45,116 nucleotides of DNA from Magnetococcales bacterium DC0425bin3 (GTDB taxonomy: Bacteria; Pseudomonadota; Magnetococcia; Magnetococcales; DC0425bin3), in NCBI GenBank assembly GCA_002753665.1, contig PEAP01000015.1:1-45116 (forward strand). Direction: 5' to 3'. This document shows, piece by piece, positions 40,945 through 45,116 of the stretch. Made by a program: the position numbers and the translations under genes. The notes under the pieces are model-generated. The model was not told the DNA's origin and ran no database searches. It worked only from the letters and a program-made list of their open reading frames with translations. Within the stretch, counting starts at the first letter, position 1. The number at the start of each line of letters is the position of its first letter.

Positions 40945-41781
40945 TCATGGAATGTGGCCGACGGCGGACAGCTCCCCATCGGGACAGAATCCCTCGAAGA
41001 TGACCCCATCGGCGTACTCCAAGGCCCGACGGTATTCCGCCGGGTCATGGGCGGTCCAGGCCACCACCGGAATACCCCGCCGACGCAGCCAGGCCGGCAC
41101 CGGTGCCGGCAGCTCCGTCAGGGCATAGCCGATGAAGTGAGGGCCGGCCGGCCGGGCATGGAGCAGATGGCGGGCCACGAAGCGCCCCAGGGCCCCCGCC
41201 TTCCCGGCCGCCTCGCCGCCGTTGAGACCCCGCGTCACCCCGGGCCGGTTGGCCCGGAACCAACGCAGCACGGCGACATGGAACGACAGCGCCGCCCAGA
41301 GGCCGGCATAGTTCGCCGTGCAGCGGGCCACCTGGGCCGCGGCCTGGGGATCATTGTCCTTGACCTCCACCAGGATCGGCACCCGGCCCGCCACCAGCTC
41401 CAGCACCTCGGCCAGCAGCGGGGGAGAGTCCGCCGTCCCAGCCAGCTTCAAGGAACAGAATGCCCGGCGGTCCACCGCCGCCACCGGCGCCACCCGTCCG
41501 GTCATGCGTTGCAGGCTGTGGTCGTGAAACACCGCCGGCACCCCGTCGGCCAGGATCCGCACATCCAGCTCGATGGCATAGTCCCGCTCCACGGCCGCCT
41601 GAAAGGCCCCCGGGCTGTTCTCCGGCCGGCCCTGTCGCAGATCATGCAGCCCCCGATGGGCGATGGGCCGGCGGGTGAGCCAGCCGGGCCATTCGAAGCT
41701 GCCCTCCTGCGGCCAGTGGTGGCCGTCCGCCTGAGTTCCGACGGTGGCCAAAATCCCGTCACCTCCGGCCGGACCTCTCAT
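40945..41781 (-). CDS. glycerophosphodiester phosphodiesterase
   Basis: About 278 aa from ATG 41781. The GDPD core starts PIAHRGLHD, then RPENSPGAF and AIELDVRILADGVPAVFHDHSLQRMTG, with catalytic His and metal-binding Glu/Asp in place. VPILVEVKD and a C-terminal WTAHDPAEYRRALEYADGVIFEG complete the barrel. It frees glycerol-3-phosphate from phospholipid head groups. No signal peptide is seen. The start is uncertain: ATG 41811 is longer, while TTG 41751 has a perfect GGAGGTGA site 7 nt upstream. The last 14 residues and the stop come from sequence not present in the 64-bp duplicate. Confidence 0.9.
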   Translation of the reverse strand: MRGPAGGDGILATVGTQADGHHWPQEGSFEWPGWLTRRPIAHRGLHDLRQGRPENSPGAFQAAVERDYAIELDVRILADGVPAVFHDHSLQRMTGRVAPVAAVDRRAFCSLKLAGTADSPPLLAEVLELVAGRVPILVEVKDNDPQAAAQVARCTANYAGLWAALSFHVAVLRWFRANRPGVTRGLNGGEAAGKAGALGRFVARHLLHARPAGPHFIGYALTELPAPVPAWLRRRGIPVVAWTAHDPAEYRRALEYADGVIFEGFCPDGELSAVGHIP

Positions 41782-41861
41782 TCTGTCATTCTTCAAGACG
41801 TTATGGCGCATGTTGGCTGGTTCCAGCACCCCAATTATTCGGCATGGAAAATGCGTAACTT

Positions 41862-41930
41862 TGGATGGATGGGGGAGGCCTCCCTCCACCCTCCACCGAT
41901 GAAAGCCGGTTTCCGGCTTCCACGGTAGCA
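41862..41930 (+). repeat. dispersed hairpin repeat, copy 4 (REP-like)
   Basis: The longest copy, TTGGATGGATGGGGGAGGCC onward, with the GGGAGGCCTCCC palindrome and the perfect hairpin AAGCCGG-TTT-CCGGCTT. It lies between the divergent glycerophosphodiesterase and lipoprotein genes, and is the only copy not directly behind a gene end. The TAAC just before it parallels the stop codon before copy 2. Confidence 0.8.
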
Positions 41931-42011
41931 TCCCTTAGAAACCCGGGGAGACCCCTGTCGCATCGCGGTCCCTCCCCATTCGTTACTCTCGATTGTGATT
42001 GCCGCGCCGCC

Positions 42012-42653
42012 ATGGACAGACCTGCTTTTCATCATACCGCAACCGACACCATCAACCACCGGGCCGGGCGCGGGTTCCTGGCCCTGCTGTCGCTGATCCT
42101 GGTTTTCACCGGAGGATGCGTGACCACCCCGCCGGTCTCCCAGCCGGAGGCAGACCTCGCCAAGGCCCCGTTGGAGACAAGCGATGGACCGGATGCCAAG
42201 ATCGCCATCGATCGGGTGGCCCTGGTGCGGGAGGTGGCGGCGCAAACCAGCATGATGGCCCTCCAGGCCATGATGGATGCCGCCCGGCAGAACGATGCGG
42301 CCAATCCGCGGCAGGCCATGGTGGACGACATGCGGCATCTGGCCGAACAGAGCCGTCAGGCGGTGGTCGAACTCTCCAGCCTGACCGGCCCCCAGGCGGA
42401 CCAGCGCGCCCGGGAATGGCTGACCCAACTGGTTCCCATCCTGGAAGCAACCGCCCGGCGCCTGCGGGAACTGCCCGCCGCCAACGACTCGGCCCTGGCC
42501 GCCCTGCCGACCAGCCCGGTCCTGGCGGATGCCCCGACGCCGTTGTCCGTGCCCACCCCCCGGCCCCGGCCGATCCACCGACCGGATCACGGCCCCATGG
42601 CCATGGTCCCGGTTGCCCCGATCCCCAGACCGTTGCCGCCGATTCTGCCCTGA
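42012..42653 (+). CDS. proline-rich lipoprotein of unknown function
   Basis: 213 aa. A long n-region and hydrophobic core (about 21-33) end in the lipobox FTGGC, with C36 the lipidated residue. The middle (about 55-150) is helical and Ala/Arg/Gln-rich, possibly coiled coil. The tail (about 165-213) is Pro-rich and disordered (PTPRPRPIHRPDHGP). Likely an outer- or inner-membrane lipoprotein. The family is not recognised. ATG 42012 has no good ribosome site. An upstream in-frame extension would read through the hairpin repeat and is rejected. Confidence 0.68.
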   Translation: MDRPAFHHTATDTINHRAGRGFLALLSLILVFTGGCVTTPPVSQPEADLAKAPLETSDGPDAKIAIDRVALVREVAAQTSMMALQAMMDAARQNDAANPRQAMVDDMRHLAEQSRQAVVELSSLTGPQADQRAREWLTQLVPILEATARRLRELPAANDSALAALPTSPVLADAPTPLSVPTPRPRPIHRPDHGPMAMVPVAPIPRPLPPILP

Positions 42654-42717
42654 TCCGCCTGACCGGAAGCGCAAACTCCGTCGAACCGGGCCGTTGCATC
42701 TGCTAGGATGGCGCTTT

Positions 42718-42872
42718 TACCAGAGCGTTGAAAAAGCCATTCATGGCTTTTTCAACGTCGGGAACCGCAAGCAGAGCTTGCGGTCCCCTCACGGAATCAA
42801 CGGATTGAAAATCCGTTGATTCCGGCGGGGCATCCCTGCCCCGCCATCAGCCCATTTATCAACGGGCTGTTA
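42718..42872. mobile_element. 155-bp MITE-like hairpin-array element
   Basis: Bounded by imperfect 18-bp inverted repeats: left 42718-42735 (TACCAGAGCGTTGAAAAA), right 42855-42872, complementary at 14 of 18 positions. Inside are four strong hairpins in a row: 42726-42757 (14 bp, loop 4), 42764-42784 (9 bp, loop 3), 42792-42824 (15 bp, loop 3) and 42824-42845 (9 bp, loop 4). A weaker fifth is at 42849-42868. There is no coding frame. A target-site duplication is not clear. Confidence 0.72.
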
Positions 42873-42901
42873 CCCCAGGCCATCCTGGACAATCCAACGG
42901 C

Positions 42902-44290
42902 ATGATCGAAATCCATTTCATCGGGGGCACCCTGCTGATCCACGGCGACCCCGAGGTCCTGGCGCCGGTGACGGACCTGCTGGTGCCCGATGACCGTACC
43001 GGCGGTTTCCGGGCCGAGGGGCGCCATTACGGCCCCATCCTCCTGTCCCTGCACCGGCGGCGGATTCCCTATGCGGATCATGCCCGGAAATTCGCCGCCC
43101 GCGACTTCCAGCCCCACGCCGAACCCCCGCCCCGCCCCCACCAGCAGCAGGCGCTGCAGGCCTGGTTCGATGCCAATCGTCGGGGCGTGGTGGTGCTGCC
43201 CACCGGCTCCGGCAAGAGCCTGGTGGCCCGTCTGGCCATCCGCAACGTCGGGCGGGATACCCTGATCCTGGTGCCCACCATCGACCTGATGCACCAGTGG
43301 TACGAACAGTTGCGGCAGGCCTTCCGCATCCCCATCGGCCTGATGGGCGGCGGTGAGTACCGCCTGGAGTCCATCACCGTCAGCACCTACGACAGCGCCC
43401 TGATCCACCTGGAGCGGGTGGGCAATCTGTTCGGCTTCCTGGTCTGCGACGAATGCCATCACCTGCCGGCCCCCAGCACCCGGCTGGTGGCGGTGATGGC
43501 CATCGCCCCCTTCCGCCTGGGGCTCACCGCCACCCCGGAGCGCACCGACGGCCAGGAGGCCGATCTCTACGCTTTGTTGGGACCCCTGGTCCACCGCTGC
43601 GAAATCGCCGACCTGGAGGGGCAGTACCTGGCCCCTTACCAGCTGGAGCAGGTGCCGGTGGTGCTGGACCCGGACGAGCGCCAGGCCTACGATGCCGCCT
43701 ACGCCCATTACCGGGGGTTCGCCCGCGACAACGGCATCAGCTTCGCCAAACCCGAGGGCTGGACCCGGTTCATCATGGTCTGCGCCCGCTCCCGGGAGGG
43801 ACGGGCCGCCTTCGATGCCTACCGCATGCAGAAGCGGCTGGCCCGGGCCAGCCGCGCCAAGCTGCGCATGGTATGGCATCTGCTGCGCCGCCACCGGGAG
43901 GAGCAGTCCATCCTGTTCACCGACGACAACGCCACCGCCTACTCCATCGGCGAGACCTTCTTCCTGCCGGTGATCACCCACAAGACCAAGGTGTCCGAGC
44001 GCAAGGAGATTCTGGACCGTTTCCGGGCCGGGCGCTTTCCGGCGGTGGTCACCTCCCGGGTCCTCAACGAGGGGGTGGACGTGCCGGAGGTGGCGGTGGG
44101 CATCATCGTCTCCGGCAGCGGCTCGGTGCGGGAACATGTCCAGCGCCTGGGGCGGATCCTGCGGCCCCGGCAGGGCAAGCAGGCGGTGCTGTACGAGCTG
44201 GTTTCGGAAGACACCGCCGAGACCTTCACCAGCGAGCGGCGTCGGCGCCACTCGGCCTACCAGAAACAGCCCACCCTCCAGCCATGCTGA
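42902..44290 (+). CDS. XPB-like SF2 helicase
   Basis: 462 aa. An N-terminal damage-recognition-like part (1-75) precedes Walker A PTGSGKS (100-106), LILVPTIDLMHQW, the DECH box (183-186), LGLTATPERTDG, and a C-terminal RecA domain with LFTDDNATAYSI, VTSRVLNEGVDVPE and the arginine-finger motif QRLGRILRP. This order matches the compact archaeal/bacterial XPB group. It unwinds or opens damaged DNA, working with the nuclease encoded next. It overlaps that gene by 7 bp. The start, ATG 42902, lies 30 bp after the hairpin element and lacks a clear ribosome site. Confidence 0.92.
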   Translation: MIEIHFIGGTLLIHGDPEVLAPVTDLLVPDDRTGGFRAEGRHYGPILLSLHRRRIPYADHARKFAARDFQPHAEPPPRPHQQQALQAWFDANRRGVVVLPTGSGKSLVARLAIRNVGRDTLILVPTIDLMHQWYEQLRQAFRIPIGLMGGGEYRLESITVSTYDSALIHLERVGNLFGFLVCDECHHLPAPSTRLVAVMAIAPFRLGLTATPERTDGQEADLYALLGPLVHRCEIADLEGQYLAPYQLEQVPVVLDPDERQAYDAAYAHYRGFARDNGISFAKPEGWTRFIMVCARSREGRAAFDAYRMQKRLARASRAKLRMVWHLLRRHREEQSILFTDDNATAYSIGETFFLPVITHKTKVSERKEILDRFRAGRFPAVVTSRVLNEGVDVPEVAVGIIVSGSGSVREHVQRLGRILRPRQGKQAVLYELVSEDTAETFTSERRRRHSAYQKQPTLQPC

Positions 44291-45116
44291 CCCGGGACCT
44301 GTTGCGCTTCACCCTGCGCGGCGACCGCATCCACCCCCGCTTCATCGATGTGGACAACCGGTTGCTGCTCAACCTGGCCGAGGAGCTGATCGGCATCTAC
44401 CACACCGGCCTCGGCCAAAGCCGGGAAGAGCTGGGGGAGCAAACCCAGCCGGTGGTCAACGCCCATTCCTCTCCCCTGGTGGCCAAGGGGCTCAACAAGC
44501 TGCTGCTGGATGCCTGCGCCTTCCGGGAGCCCGACGGGGAGTTGGGAGATTTCCGCATGGCCCTGCTGGAACGGGCCAGCGACCTGCTGCGCTCCCCGGC
44601 CATGGGTGATCTGGAACAATACCGGGCCGCGGTGGTCCAGGACTGCGGCCTGGATGCCGACACCGCCGCCCAGCGCCTCCATGCCGACCTGCCCATCCGT
44701 CAGCCCCTGGAACGGTTCGACCCGCCGACGCCCGTGCGCCTGCTGTTGAAATACAACATGGCCCAGGCCCAGGGCCTGCTGGTGGGGGCCGCCAGCGTGG
44801 ACGCCACCTTCACCGAACCCGCCATTCCCAGGCGGCGGCGTTTGTTCCGGTTCCTGAGATTCCGCCGTCTGCTGGCCCGCATCGCCCAGGACGGCCCCGC
44901 CGGATCCTACCGCATGCATCTGGACGGTCCCCTGTCCCTGCTGTGGCATACCCAGAAATACGGCCTGCAACTGGCCCTGTTCCTGCCCATCCTCGCCGAG
45001 ATGTCCCGCTGGTCCCTGGACGCCGAGGTCACCGTCCGCCACCACAAACCGGCCCGTCTGCTGCTGGATCAGGACAACGGTCCCAAACCCGATCCCCCCC
45101 ACCCCACCGGCCCCCG
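44284..45116 (+). CDS. Bax1-like nuclease (DUF790), truncated by window end
   Basis: 277 codons are visible, open to the edge. It begins MLTRDLLRFTLRGDRIHPRFIDVDN, typical of DUF790. VVNAHSSPLVAKGLNKLLLDAC and ...VRLLLKYNMAQAQGLLVGAASVDATF follow, then HLDGPLSLLWHTQKYGLQLALFLPILAE, all family-like. Bax1 (binds archaeal XPB) is a structure-specific nuclease that forms a complex with XPB in nucleotide excision repair. The nuclease domain would lie in the missing C-terminal part. The 7-bp overlap with the helicase indicates a coupled pair. Confidence 0.87.
   Translation, partial: MLTRDLLRFTLRGDRIHPRFIDVDNRLLLNLAEELIGIYHTGLGQSREELGEQTQPVVNAHSSPLVAKGLNKLLLDACAFREPDGELGDFRMALLERASDLLRSPAMGDLEQYRAAVVQDCGLDADTAAQRLHADLPIRQPLERFDPPTPVRLLLKYNMAQAQGLLVGAASVDATFTEPAIPRRRRLFRFLRFRRLLARIAQDGPAGSYRMHLDGPLSLLWHTQKYGLQLALFLPILAEMSRWSLDAEVTVRHHKPARLLLDQDNGPKPDPPHPTGP

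Noticed and set aside
41865-42011. N-terminal extension of the lipoprotein gene
   Set aside because: It would begin inside the hairpin repeat and place the signal peptide far from the start; ATG 42012 fits a lipoprotein.

Overview
The window is about 45 kb of GC-rich, densely coding proteobacterial chromosome. Most genes overlap or abut, and codons in the core genes end mostly in G or C. The flagellar order flhA-flhF-flhG-fliA-(DUF2802)-(FliK-like)-(FlhB C-terminal homologue), the many c-di-GMP and response-regulator proteins, yajC-secD-secF and a SAM-I riboswitch suggest a motile, environmental, respiring bacterium. A deep-branching alphaproteobacterium or magnetococcus-like lineage would fit, but no rRNA or marker here settles it.

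Left third (1-12.5 kb). An SGNH-hydrolase gene is disrupted at the window edge by a short tandem repeat that may be an insertion-sequence end. Next comes a minus-strand set: a 137-aa protein, an unrecognised 1150-aa membrane protein and a REC-GGDEF diguanylate cyclase. A methyltransferase is translationally coupled to a 36-aa SEC-C protein. Beside them is a probable toxin-antitoxin pair, a Panacea (DUF4065) antitoxin with a MazF/PemK-like partner, next to a 71-bp copy of the tail of a histidine kinase gene 5 kb away. A compact operon follows: cytochrome b561, a DUF1924 c-type cytochrome, a diheme cytochrome c, a PepSY protein, a response regulator and a histidine kinase.

Middle (12.5-30 kb). 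The flagellar export and regulation cluster runs on the minus strand, with a good sigma-54 promoter match before flhA. Divergent from it, a sigma-70 promoter and a SAM-I riboswitch precede metX-metW-hpt-gph-hisG, whose genes all overlap. Then come hpf, a single-domain response regulator, a small unknown protein and secF-secD-yajC, followed by an HDOD protein and a metallo-beta-lactamase-fold protein.

Right third (30-45 kb). Here are tgt-queA (queuosine tRNA modification), a DsrE-like gene whose ATG shares a CATG with queA, and comEC. An AT-rich regulatory island precedes a small CxxC membrane protein. After it lie acsA, serC, a Doc/Fic gene flanked by a duplicated tail of a glycerophosphodiesterase gene, a proline-rich lipoprotein, a 155-bp MITE-like element built almost wholly of perfect hairpins, and an XPB helicase-Bax1 (DUF790) nuclease pair that runs off the window.

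The least expected features are the two short gene-tail duplications beside toxin-type genes, a four-copy hairpin repeat mostly placed just after stop codons, the hairpin-array MITE and the SAM-I riboswitch. No rRNA, tRNA or CRISPR array was seen.
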